Shown: one piece after another, positions 52,039 to 60,504 of the stretch
Layout: each line of letters begins with the position of its first letter
How positions within the stretch are numbered: position 1 is the stretch's first letter
The notes under the pieces: model-generated
The model's input: only the letters and a program-made list of their open reading frames with translations
The model's database searches: none
What the model was told of the DNA's origin: nothing
From: Arcanobacterium pluranimalium
Lineage (GTDB): Bacteria > Actinomycetota > Actinomycetes > Actinomycetales > Actinomycetaceae
Length of the DNA: 64,000 nucleotides
Reading direction: 5' to 3'
Assembly: GCF_016907845.1 (NCBI RefSeq)
Contig: NZ_JAFBCS010000001.1
Location: 1,302,001-1,366,000, forward strand
Translations under genes and position numbers: made by a program

Positions 52039-52084
52039 GTCCACAGAACTAGGTGGCGTCAAGTTTATCCACAAGTTTGTGGAC
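52039..52084. promoter_or_regulatory. Perfect DnaA-box sequence inside an inverted repeat
   Basis: TTATCCACA (52065-52073) matches the strongest DnaA box. GTCCACA (52039-52045) and TGTGGAC (52078-52084) flank it as a 7-bp inverted repeat. TCCACA-AGTT-TGTGGA (52068-52083) is a competing hairpin. GCCC/GGGC just upstream may end the HAD transcript. The region lies between the HAD gene and the small gene before tlyA. Binding by DnaA is untested. Confidence 0.45.
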
Positions 52085-52163
52085 GCTCGAGAATTCAGAT
52101 ATTCATAAGCTAATATCATGATATGGGGATTGGACGTATGAGGATCGATAAGAAAGGAAGCTC

Positions 52164-52319
52164 GTGAATCAAGATCAAAAACCGAGCACGCCTACGCCAC
52201 GGATCGACCCTCAAATAATTCTCGATGGCCTAGATGAGTTGGACGTGAATGCACAAATAGAAGCACTTGAGAAAGTCCACCAGGAATTGACCATGCAATT
52301 GAATCGGGCTCAAGCATAA
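52164..52319 (+). CDS. Small conserved-position protein upstream of tlyA (51 aa)
   Basis: GTG 52164 follows AGAAAGGAAG at ideal spacing. The 51-aa product has a Pro/Thr-rich start (STPTPRIDP) and a helical C-terminal part (IEALEKVHQELTMQLNRA). Its TAA shares a base with the tlyA ATG (TAATG). From memory, M. tuberculosis has a 58-aa gene (Rv1693) at the same place between the HAD phosphatase and tlyA. Position, ribosome binding site and coupling make it very likely real; function unknown. Confidence 0.82.
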   Translation: MNQDQKPSTPTPRIDPQIILDGLDELDVNAQIEALEKVHQELTMQLNRAQA

Positions 52320-53158
52320 TGGCTAAGTTGATCCGGATTGATGCTGAATTGGTGCGCAGAGGTTTGGCAAAATCTCGCGCTGAAGCAACCCAACTTATCC
52401 AAGCAGGAAATGTGTGGGTTGACGGTGCTGAAGTGACTAAACCTGCACGTCAGATTGACCCCGCGCAGGCCGTCGTCGTCAAAGCTATCGATCCCGATAA
52501 CTACGCCTCAAGGGGTGCATACAAGCTGCTTGGGGCACTGGAATATTTAGGTGATCGAGCGCCTCGTATCGCGGGTAGGCGGGTGCTCGATGCAGGGGCT
52601 TCAACAGGTGGTTTTACTGATGTATTATTGCGGCGCGGTGCCCAAAGCGTCGTCGCTGTTGACGTGGGCTACGGGCAATTGCTGTGGAGATTGCGGGAAG
52701 ATAAGCGTGTTGAGGTGCTTGAACGTACAAATGTGCGCACACTCGAACCCGAGTTGGTCGCTCCTGCACCTACGCTGGTAGTTAGTGACTTGTCGTTTAT
52801 CTCTTTAACTTTGGTGATTCCCGCTTTAGTTCGAGTTAGCTCTGATGACGCCGAGTTCCTGCTCATGGTGAAACCTCAGTTTGAAGTTGGCAAAGAGCGC
52901 CTCGGTGCTGGGGGAGTTGTGCGTGATCCACAACTTCATATTGAATCGGTTATGAGCGTTGCTCAAGCTGCGATTGATGCATCGTTGCAGATTATTGATG
53001 TGGCACCATCTCCATTGCCTGGTCCAGCTGGGAATGTTGAATACTTCCTTTATATGAGCAAGACCAAAGGTACTGTTGAGATGGAAGCGATCAACGAGAT
53101 GATCACAGTTGCTGTTGAACGCGGTCCGGTGGGTCAAGAGAAGGGCAAAACACTGTGA
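52319..53158 (+). CDS. tlyA: rRNA 2'-O-methyltransferase TlyA
   Basis: TlyA (279 aa) methylates C1409 of 16S and C1920 of 23S rRNA; its loss gives capreomycin resistance in mycobacteria. The N-terminal S4 domain (IRIDAELVRRGLAKSRAEATQLIQAGNVWVDG) precedes an FtsJ/Rossmann domain. AdoMet motif LDAGASTGGFTDVLLRRGA, VVSDLSFISLTLV and LLMVKPQFEVGKERLGAGGVVRD are visible. The start overlaps the small upstream gene and the end overlaps nadK (GTGA). Confidence 0.95.
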   Translation: MAKLIRIDAELVRRGLAKSRAEATQLIQAGNVWVDGAEVTKPARQIDPAQAVVVKAIDPDNYASRGAYKLLGALEYLGDRAPRIAGRRVLDAGASTGGFTDVLLRRGAQSVVAVDVGYGQLLWRLREDKRVEVLERTNVRTLEPELVAPAPTLVVSDLSFISLTLVIPALVRVSSDDAEFLLMVKPQFEVGKERLGAGGVVRDPQLHIESVMSVAQAAIDASLQIIDVAPSPLPGPAGNVEYFLYMSKTKGTVEMEAINEMITVAVERGPVGQEKGKTL

Positions 53159-53997
53159 CAAGGCAGGTAGCATTAGTCAAACACGCTTCGCGCGCCGATA
53201 TTCTCGAGTCGGTCGATGCTTTCGAAACTGAAATGAATGCTGCGGGTTTCGAGGTTATCGATATCGATTCAGGTGCAGATTTTTCGCATGCTGAGCTCGT
53301 AGTGGTGTTTGGCGGCGATGGTACGATCTTACGGGCAGTTGAGGAAACGCGTGCTTTCGATATCCCAGTTATTGGCATTAACTACGGACATGTAGGCTTT
53401 TTGGCAGAAGCTGAACCAAATTCGCTCTCAGACCTCGTGCAGGCAATCAGCGCGCGCCGCTGGACGGTTGATCAGCGTATGACTATTGACGTAACTGTGC
53501 GACGGCCAGATGGCAGCCAAGAGCGTAGCTGGGCATTGAACGAGACGTCTATTGAAAAAGATGCCCGCTCACGGATGATTGAAACCGATCTTGCTGTTGA
53601 TGGCAGAGGCGTATCTTCCTTTAAGGCTGACGCAGTGCTGATGTCTACTCCAACTGGTTCCACTGCATATAATTTCTCCGCAGGCGGACCGATTGTTTGG
53701 CCCAATGTTGAGGCGATTTTGTTAGTGCCTATCGCTGCACACGCTCTGTTCACCCGGCCCATGGTTGTTGGGCCGGCATCTGAGCTCGATGTGCAAATCC
53801 GTTCGGACGACGCCTTGGTGTGGTGCGATGGGCGCAGGTGCATTGAAGCTCCGGCAGGAACTGTGATTAGCGTGCGTAGGGGTGAGAAATCAGTGCGCCT
53901 GGCTCGAATTCACGACACTCCTTTCTCCGGTCGATTAGTTGCAAAATTTGATCTGCCAGTTCAAGGCTGGCGAAACCGACGGGAAGATCTCCCATGA
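53155..53997 (+). CDS. nadK: NAD kinase
   Basis: NadK (280 aa) phosphorylates NAD to NADP. It carries the catalytic VVFGGDGTILRAVE, INYGHVGFLAEAEP, the NE motif in ALNETSIEK and STPTGSTAYNFSAGGPIVWP. The GTG start overlaps tlyA by 4 bases, and the end overlaps recN by 4. The tlyA-nadK-recN order is typical of Actinobacteria. Confidence 0.96.
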   Translation: MTRQVALVKHASRADILESVDAFETEMNAAGFEVIDIDSGADFSHAELVVVFGGDGTILRAVEETRAFDIPVIGINYGHVGFLAEAEPNSLSDLVQAISARRWTVDQRMTIDVTVRRPDGSQERSWALNETSIEKDARSRMIETDLAVDGRGVSSFKADAVLMSTPTGSTAYNFSAGGPIVWPNVEAILLVPIAAHALFTRPMVVGPASELDVQIRSDDALVWCDGRRCIEAPAGTVISVRRGEKSVRLARIHDTPFSGRLVAKFDLPVQGWRNRREDLP

Positions 53998-55691
53998 TTG
54001 AAGAACTCAATATTCACGACCTCGGTGTGATCCAAGAGGCTCATCTTTTTCTTGGTTCGGGTATGACGGCAATAACTGGTGAAACCGGTGCTGGAAAAAC
54101 TATGGCATTGACGTCCTTAGACCTGCTTATGGGCGGGAAAGCTGATGCGAATAAAGTGCGTCTTGGCGCGGAACGCGCTGTGGTTGAGGGTGTGTTTCGG
54201 GTTGCTGAGAATTCGCCTGCAATCGCGATTGTGGAAGAAGCGGGTGGGCGCGTAGAAAACGACGACGCCGGCGTCGCTATTATCGTTTCGCGTCACGTTT
54301 TGAGTAAAGGGCGGTCGCGCGCATTCCTCGGCGGTGCTTCAGTGCCGGTGAGCGTACTACAAGATGTGGCGCAGCATTTAGTGACCGTACATGGTCAGTC
54401 CGATCAACTGCATCTAGTTTCTCCCACACAGCACCGCATTGCTCTTGACGCTTATGCGGGTATCACCAATTCGGAAATCGAAAAGGCATATGTGGCTCAG
54501 TGGGATAGATATAATCAGCTGCTTAAAGAGGTAGCTCATGCAAAGGAACGCGCTGAATCGGCTGGTACTGAGCGCTTAGCGCTCGAAGCATTGATTCAAC
54601 GTATCGATGCCACCGAACCAGAAATCGGTGAAGATGAAGCACTTAAAAATGAATCACTTCGCCTAGAGAACGTCGAGAGTCTCAGACGCGCTATTGCACA
54701 GTCACTATGGGCACTTTCAGGCGATGATTCGCAACAAGGTGCATTGGATCTTATCGACTCTTCCGCTCATTTGTTGGAAAAATCTGATGATTCTGAACTG
54801 AAAAACTTGGCGCAAGAACTTTTACACGCTTCGCAGATTGCTTCTGAAGTGGTTAATCAACTAGGAATGATCGCAGAGTCGGTCGATGCTGATCCACAGC
54901 GGCTCAATGAAATCCATGAGCGGCGTGCTCAGCTGCGCGCAATCCAACGAGAATTGTCTATGGATATTCCAACTTTGTTGGCTCGGCGAGATGAGGCGCG
55001 CGCTCAGTTGGTTGCATTGGAGGATCCGCAGGCGCATATCGAACAACTTGAGCGTCAATGTGAAGAAGCATCAGCTGAACTGATGGATTTGGGTGCAAAA
55101 ATTTCTGCTCGGCGCGCCGAGGCTGCCAAGAATTTATCTGCAATGGTCACTTCGGAACTTCATAATTTGGCTATGAAGGACGCGATTTTTAGCGTCGATA
55201 TTGTGCATTTGGATAAAGCGTCTAAAGAGGGTCTTGAGACGATAGAGTTTCTCCTCACACCTCATAAAGGCGCAAAACCAGGAAAACTAGCTGCCACTGC
55301 ATCCGGTGGAGAGCTTTCGCGTGTGATGCTCGCGTTGGAAGTGACGCTTTCCCAAGGGGTTAGTGACGCAGATCATACGTTCATTTTTGATGAAGTTGAT
55401 GCTGGTATCGGTGGTAAGACGGCGCTGTCGATCGGGGAAAGATTGGCGAAATTGAGCCAAAAATCCCAAGTGTTGGTAGTTACTCATTTGGCGCAGGTTG
55501 CCGCCTATGCCGCTGCCCACGTGGTTGTTGATAAACAAACTGAACAGAGTTCCACTATTACTCAAGTGCGTGTGATGGACGCAGAAGAACGTGAACGAGA
55601 ATTGGCAAGAATGCTCTCTGGGCATGAAGATTCTGAGGCGGCACGCACACACGCAGCTGAGCTACTTCGCGCCTCAACTATGGCAACATAA
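53994..55691 (+). CDS. recN: DNA repair protein RecN
   Basis: RecN (565 aa) is an SMC-like ATPase acting early in double-strand break repair. The N-terminal ATP-binding head has TGETGAGKTM. Two coiled-coil arms span residues about 160-370. The C-terminal head holds the signature ATASGGELSRVMLALEV and Walker B FIFDEVDAGIGGKTA. A LexA box is not evident, because the gene is coupled to nadK. Confidence 0.95.
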   Translation: MIEELNIHDLGVIQEAHLFLGSGMTAITGETGAGKTMALTSLDLLMGGKADANKVRLGAERAVVEGVFRVAENSPAIAIVEEAGGRVENDDAGVAIIVSRHVLSKGRSRAFLGGASVPVSVLQDVAQHLVTVHGQSDQLHLVSPTQHRIALDAYAGITNSEIEKAYVAQWDRYNQLLKEVAHAKERAESAGTERLALEALIQRIDATEPEIGEDEALKNESLRLENVESLRRAIAQSLWALSGDDSQQGALDLIDSSAHLLEKSDDSELKNLAQELLHASQIASEVVNQLGMIAESVDADPQRLNEIHERRAQLRAIQRELSMDIPTLLARRDEARAQLVALEDPQAHIEQLERQCEEASAELMDLGAKISARRAEAAKNLSAMVTSELHNLAMKDAIFSVDIVHLDKASKEGLETIEFLLTPHKGAKPGKLAATASGGELSRVMLALEVTLSQGVSDADHTFIFDEVDAGIGGKTALSIGERLAKLSQKSQVLVVTHLAQVAAYAAAHVVVDKQTEQSSTITQVRVMDAEERERELARMLSGHEDSEAARTHAAELLRASTMAT

Positions 55692-55695
55692 AACT

Positions 55696-56877
55696 GTGGT
55701 ATTTAATAAACGTCGGAAATTAGTCGCTGAGGGGCAGTCGGGCATCGTACAAGCGGTGGCCCGCGTAGATTCGCGTACCAAAAATTTAACTAAGAGATTA
55801 CAGCACGGTGAAATTGCAATCATTGACCATGAGGATATTGATCGTGTTTCGGCGGAAGCTCTGGTTGAATGTAAGCCGTTAGCAGTGCTCAACGCTGCCA
55901 AATCGACGTCTGGCCGCTATCCGAACCTTGGCCCGGGAATCTTGCTCGATGCAGGTATACCGTTGATCGACGACCTCGGATCGTCCGTTATGGACATCCA
56001 TGAGGGTGAATACGTGCGGATTGACGACAACGGCGCCGTCTACTGCGATGGAAAATTGATCAGTGAGGGAGTTGTACAAACTCACGAGACGAATGCCGAA
56101 AATCTCACGCAGGCACGACAGGGAATGACTGTACAGCTCAAGGCATTTGCTACCAATACCATGGAATACGTTGAGAAAGAGCAAGATCTCATTCTTGATG
56201 GCGTTGGAGTTCCTAATATTTCAACACACTTTGAAGGCAAGCATGCGCTCATCGTTGTGCGCGGCTACCGGTACAAAGAAGATCTTGACGCATTGAGCCA
56301 CTATATCCGTGAATATAAGCCAATCATTATTGGTGTGGATGGTGGCGCTGACGCCGTGTTAGACGCCGGTTATGGGCTCGATATGATTGTTGGCGACATG
56401 GATTCGGTATCGGATCGCGCCTTGAAATCTGGAGCAGAAATCGTCGTCCACGCATACCGAGATGGACGAGCGCCAGGGCAAAAGCGAGTGGAAGATCTTG
56501 GCGTTGAACACGTAGTATTCCCTGCCACTGGAACTTCGGAAGATATCGCGATGTTGCTCGCTGATGCCAAAGGTGCAGAACTCATTGTTGCTCTGGGAAC
56601 GCACTCCACGCTCATTGAATTTTTAGATAAAGGCCGGCGGGGAATGGCATCGACATTTTTAACCCGCCTGCAAATCGGTTCGAAGCTCATCGACGCAAAA
56701 GGTGTTTCGCAACTGTACCGAACTCGGATTTCGAACTGGCAGATTGTGTTTCTTTTGCTTGCCGGAATGGCGGCAATCACTGCTGCTATGTTTGCAACTT
56801 CGGCTGGGCAAATCACCTTGGGTTTGGCCTCTGTTTGGTGGTCTGATTTCGTGCATTGGATAAAGAGTTTCTTTTAG
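55696..56877 (+). CDS. steA: SteA-like protein (thiamine pyrophosphokinase-like fold, membrane anchored)
   Basis: A 393-aa protein. The central and C-terminal domains resemble thiamine pyrophosphokinase (IIGVDGGADAVLDAGYGLDMIVGDMDSVSDRAL), preceded by an N-terminal domain with PNLGPGILLDAGIPLIDD. It ends with a single membrane helix (WQIVFLLLAGMAAITAAMFATSAG). In Corynebacterium glutamicum the equivalent, SteA, works with SteB in cell separation. I chose GTG 55696, 4 bases after the recN stop; there is no strong ribosome binding site, so coupling is likely. Confidence 0.88.
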   Translation: MVFNKRRKLVAEGQSGIVQAVARVDSRTKNLTKRLQHGEIAIIDHEDIDRVSAEALVECKPLAVLNAAKSTSGRYPNLGPGILLDAGIPLIDDLGSSVMDIHEGEYVRIDDNGAVYCDGKLISEGVVQTHETNAENLTQARQGMTVQLKAFATNTMEYVEKEQDLILDGVGVPNISTHFEGKHALIVVRGYRYKEDLDALSHYIREYKPIIIGVDGGADAVLDAGYGLDMIVGDMDSVSDRALKSGAEIVVHAYRDGRAPGQKRVEDLGVEHVVFPATGTSEDIAMLLADAKGAELIVALGTHSTLIEFLDKGRRGMASTFLTRLQIGSKLIDAKGVSQLYRTRISNWQIVFLLLAGMAAITAAMFATSAGQITLGLASVWWSDFVHWIKSFF

Positions 56878-56886
56878 GTAGGAAAA

Positions 56887-57867
56887 ATGGTTGATTTTCG
56901 ATATCACTTAGTCTCGCTGGTGGCTGTGTTCTTAGCGCTATCGGTTGGAATTATTTTGGGCGCAGGTCCGTTGCAGAATTCAATCGGTGAAGCGTTGTCT
57001 GGCGAAGTTAGCTCTTTGCGCGACACCAATATGAAACTCAAAGCCGATAATGAAGCGCTCAAAAAGGCAAAAGAGCACCAAGAGGTCGCTTTGCTCGACG
57101 CGTCTAACTTGATTATCGGTGGCACACTCTCTGGATCAAATGTGGCAGTGGTAGTGCTACCGGGAACGCCCAAAGAAGTTGTAGACAGCGTTTCAGAGAT
57201 GATTGGCGAATCGGGAGCGAAGGTTTCAGGAGTCGTGTCCATCAACAAAGTGTGGACTGAGGCAAAGCAAACCTCGTTCAGATCCGCTTTCGCTGAGCAG
57301 ATCAAGAGCTACGTCAAAGATGCTGAGGGCACGACCGATATCAACACGATTTTGGCACTTGCGCTCAATCAGATCTTGCGTAATGGCTCGGCTCACGAGT
57401 CGAATAAGACTCTGTTCGATTTGATGAGCGCAAGTGAGCAACCAATGATCACTGTGGCATCCGGCGTCGACAAACCTGCCCAGGCAATCGTGGTTTTGGC
57501 GCCAAACAGCGAAACAACCGATTCGAAATCTAAAAAAACCGATGCAGAGTCGGAAGCCCAAGCAGATTACGACGTTAAGACCTTTGCCTCTCTTGCTGGA
57601 ATCTTGAGTGGTAAAACTCCAACTGTGGTTGCCGGATCGGCAAATGCGAAAAACGACATAGTCGTGGTTGTCCGCACTGCTGGAACTGATGTTTCAACTG
57701 TTGATTCTGTTGATTCAGCAACGGGTCTTATCAATATTCCACTGGCTATCGCAGCGGAGTTGAGCAATAAGACCGTTCAATACGGCTTTGGGGAAACTGC
57801 TTCGAAAGTACTAGGTGATCGAATCGTTGTTCCGGCTCCACAGCCAGCAGCAACGCCTGCTTCCTAG
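56887..57867 (+). CDS. MctB/SteB-family membrane protein
   Basis: A 326-aa protein. The N-terminal membrane helix VSLVAVFLALSVGIILGAGPL is followed by a coiled coil (residues about 40-75) and a periplasmic-side domain. A Ser/Lys/Asp linker lies near residue 205 and an Ala/Pro-rich end follows. The family is known as copper transporter MctB in M. tuberculosis and as SteB in C. glutamicum cell separation. It follows steA by 9 bases with TAGGAAAA upstream. I see no copper-binding Cys/Met cluster, so the cell-separation role seems likelier here (inference). Confidence 0.85.
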   Translation: MVDFRYHLVSLVAVFLALSVGIILGAGPLQNSIGEALSGEVSSLRDTNMKLKADNEALKKAKEHQEVALLDASNLIIGGTLSGSNVAVVVLPGTPKEVVDSVSEMIGESGAKVSGVVSINKVWTEAKQTSFRSAFAEQIKSYVKDAEGTTDINTILALALNQILRNGSAHESNKTLFDLMSASEQPMITVASGVDKPAQAIVVLAPNSETTDSKSKKTDAESEAQADYDVKTFASLAGILSGKTPTVVAGSANAKNDIVVVVRTAGTDVSTVDSVDSATGLINIPLAIAAELSNKTVQYGFGETASKVLGDRIVVPAPQPAATPAS

Positions 57868-57913
57868 TCTTGAAGATTAACTCGTATCGGCGATTAAACA
57901 GGTAGAGGTAGAA

Positions 57914-58780
57914 ATGCGGTTACGCACGCTAACTGGTGTTTTAGGAGCTTGTGGAGGATATTTTTTGGGAAAACAAGTTCTCAAAAAAATTGATACACAG
58001 GCATGGGATCGCATATCCCACAGCGGGAATACCGTATCTTTAACGGGTGGCCTGACCACAGTTTCTGCATTGACCACCGGATTAGCTGCAACGCTGCCAC
58101 AGCGCAGTAGTTCAAGTGCGCTCGTTATTTCCTCGGCTGGAGCGATTGCTGGTTGGATTGATGACCACATGGAACACAAATTTCCAGCGCGTGGAAAAGG
58201 ATTTCGTGGGCATCTTGGCGCACTCAAACAAGGAAAAGTAACTTCAGGACTGCTCAAAATAGCGACTATTGGCGCAGGTGCTACATTAGCGGCATTAATT
58301 GCGCAAACCCCTGCTTCTTCGCAAACTGCGTTAACAGCTACAGCAAAGGCGAAATATCGCAAGTTTACGAGTCAATTGGCGCATATCGGTGCGGATTCGC
58401 TCATTTTGGCCGGATCTGCCAACTTCGTTAACCTTTTGGATTTGCGGCCCGGTCGCGCTCTGAAAGTTGCGAGTTTAACAGCATTGCCTGGGCTTTTGTG
58501 CAAGGGCGATGCGCGCACACTCAGCGCAGTTATTTTGACGACGTCGGTGGCGAACCTGCCAACAGACCTTTCCGGTCACACGATGCTCGGTGACATGGGC
58601 GCGAACGCTTTGGGCGGCGTCGTCGGCACGGTACTGACCACGACGAAATCTTTGCCTGTGAAACTGCTCGTCCTTGGAACGATCTCTGGTCTTACACTCG
58701 CATCTGAGAAGATTTCATTTTCAGAGGTGATCGACAATAACAGCGTTTTGTCATACCTTGATGGGCTCGGAAGAAAGTAA
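57914..58780 (+). CDS. MraY/WecA-like (GT4-type prenyl-phosphate transferase fold) membrane protein
   Basis: The 288-aa protein has about seven hydrophobic segments. It carries motifs of the polyprenyl-phosphate N-acetylhexosamine-1-phosphate transferase family: the DD pair in GWIDDHMEH followed by KGFRGHLGALKQGKVTSGLLK, NFVNLLDLRPGRALK, and GDMGANALGG. It is shorter than true MraY (about 360 aa). The last Asp-rich motif has Met (GDMGAN) where MraY often has Asn. It sits between the SteB-like gene and murJ. A role in wall-lipid metabolism is plausible; the enzyme may be divergent. Confidence 0.72.
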   Translation: MRLRTLTGVLGACGGYFLGKQVLKKIDTQAWDRISHSGNTVSLTGGLTTVSALTTGLAATLPQRSSSSALVISSAGAIAGWIDDHMEHKFPARGKGFRGHLGALKQGKVTSGLLKIATIGAGATLAALIAQTPASSQTALTATAKAKYRKFTSQLAHIGADSLILAGSANFVNLLDLRPGRALKVASLTALPGLLCKGDARTLSAVILTTSVANLPTDLSGHTMLGDMGANALGGVVGTVLTTTKSLPVKLLVLGTISGLTLASEKISFSEVIDNNSVLSYLDGLGRK

Positions 58781-58784
58781 ACGC

Positions 58785-60407
58785 GTGAGAAAACGTGCGC
58801 TCAGCGGGGTAGTAGGCGGAGTAGTAGGTGCCGCAGGAGTTATCGCGGTTCTCACATTGCTATCCCGAATCGCTGGGTTACTGCGCAAATTGGCGCAGTC
58901 ATGGGCGATGTCTGATGGGGCAGTTGCAACTGCTTATGACACTGCCAATACTGTGCCAAATGTGCTTTTTGAGGTCGCGGCTGGTGGTGCTCTCGCTGGT
59001 GCAGTCATACCGCTCATTTCGAAGTTTTTGGTGCGTGGTGAGAAAGATAAACTTGATCGCACTGCTTCTGCGCTTGTGACGTGGCTCTTGGTCATTGGCG
59101 TGCCGATTTCAGGACTAGTGGCAGTATTTTCGCATTTCATCGTGACGGCTCTCTTTGGTAGCGGGTCAGATCCGGAAGTTATCCATCTTGCAGCCACATT
59201 GCTTGGCATGTTTGCTTTGCAGATTCCTTTTTACGGCTTGTCGGTGGTGTTTACCGGAATTTTGCAAGCTCATAAACATTTCGTTTTACCTGCGCTTTCA
59301 CCGTTTCTTTCCTCACTCGTGGTGATTGTGGTATTTCTTAGTTACTCCAAGGTGGTCGAATTTGGGACTGCACCCCAGGCTGTGCCGTGGTCTGCCATTG
59401 CGTTGCTTGGATGGGGAACTACTGCCGGAGTGCTCGTCTTTTCGCTGCCACAGCTTATTCCGGTGATGAAACTGGTGCGATTGCGCTTCACGCTTCGCTT
59501 TCCACCGGGAGTGGCTCGTCACACCGTGCGTCTGGCCAGTGCTGGCTTTGGGGCGCTAGCTGCTCAACAGATTGCTATTCTTGCAATCATGTACGCCTCA
59601 AATTCGCAAGGAAATATTGGCACTTATAATGCCTTTAACTACGCCTTCTCGATTTTCATGGTGCCCTATGCAGTCTTAGCAGTTCCGGTGGCGACTGCCG
59701 TCTTTCCTCGAATTTCTGCTGCTGTTGAGAGCGTCAACCACGCAACTGATGCACACGACTCCCAGCAGGGCAAGGAGAAACTAGTCGCATTAGTTTCTAC
59801 GAGCACTCGGTTAGTGATTGGCCTGGGAATGGTCGCGGCTGTGCTTCTTGCAGTGCTTGCCGAGCCGGCAAAAATCGTGATTGATTTGGGGCGCGATATC
59901 GCCGGACTCGAAATTGCTATGGAGGCGATGGCAGCTGCTTTGGTGGGGTATTCGGTGCTCTATCACGGTGCGCGCGTGTTATACGCTCTCGACGCCGGTA
60001 AGCGAGTTATTTTCGTCAACACCTGCGCTTGGGGTGCGGTTTGTTTAACGCTGTTTGCTGGCATCGTTGCCCACGTTCACGGGAGAACTCCTACGCTGGT
60101 ATTGGTAGGAGGAGCGCTCACCTTGGGAATGTGTGTGGGGACTTTGCTGATGATACGCGCAATCAAGGTTGAACTTGGAGCTGGTGCGGTTCATCGTTTT
60201 GCCCGCACTATTTTGCTCTTGCTCATAATTTTGAGCCCACTGGCCTTTGTGACGAAACTTCTCACTGGCTGGTTACTGCAACTGGGCAATTATTCGATTA
60301 TGGCGGCGTTTGGCACCGCGGTTGTTGTGGGGATAATCGTTTTAGCAGGAGGAATGCTAGGCATTTTCTTGGCGGATCGGCGCGCATTTTCGGCGTTGCG
60401 AAAATAA
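58785..60407 (+). CDS. murJ: Lipid II flippase MurJ (MviN family)
   Basis: A polytopic membrane protein of about 540 aa with 13-14 helices. The MviN signature region RIAGLLRKLAQSWAMSDGAVATAYDTANTVPNVLFEVAAGGAL is near the N terminus, with basic residues lining the cavity. MurJ moves lipid II across the membrane. GTG 58785 has GGAAGAAAG upstream and lies just after the preceding stop; ATG 58761 would overlap that gene. It lacks the long C-terminal pseudokinase extension of mycobacterial MviN. Confidence 0.92.
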   Translation: MRKRALSGVVGGVVGAAGVIAVLTLLSRIAGLLRKLAQSWAMSDGAVATAYDTANTVPNVLFEVAAGGALAGAVIPLISKFLVRGEKDKLDRTASALVTWLLVIGVPISGLVAVFSHFIVTALFGSGSDPEVIHLAATLLGMFALQIPFYGLSVVFTGILQAHKHFVLPALSPFLSSLVVIVVFLSYSKVVEFGTAPQAVPWSAIALLGWGTTAGVLVFSLPQLIPVMKLVRLRFTLRFPPGVARHTVRLASAGFGALAAQQIAILAIMYASNSQGNIGTYNAFNYAFSIFMVPYAVLAVPVATAVFPRISAAVESVNHATDAHDSQQGKEKLVALVSTSTRLVIGLGMVAAVLLAVLAEPAKIVIDLGRDIAGLEIAMEAMAAALVGYSVLYHGARVLYALDAGKRVIFVNTCAWGAVCLTLFAGIVAHVHGRTPTLVLVGGALTLGMCVGTLLMIRAIKVELGAGAVHRFARTILLLLIILSPLAFVTKLLTGWLLQLGNYSIMAAFGTAVVVGIIVLAGGMLGIFLADRRAFSALRK

Positions 60408-60490
60408 AATTTCTGGTGGTCAACGCGCCATTGCGTCTGCTGTGATTCTTGATACCACAACTGATGTAGTGATATTGGTCTGTGAGGCTG

Positions 60491-60496
60491 TAGAAT
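60491..60496 (+). promoter_or_regulatory. Candidate pyrG -10 element
   Basis: TAGAAT (60491-60496) lies 8 bases before the pyrG ATG, and no Shine-Dalgarno is present. Transcription would start at or near the ATG, giving a leaderless mRNA. The -35 is not clear. Confidence 0.35.
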
Positions 60497-60504
60497 GAAA
60501 TTCC

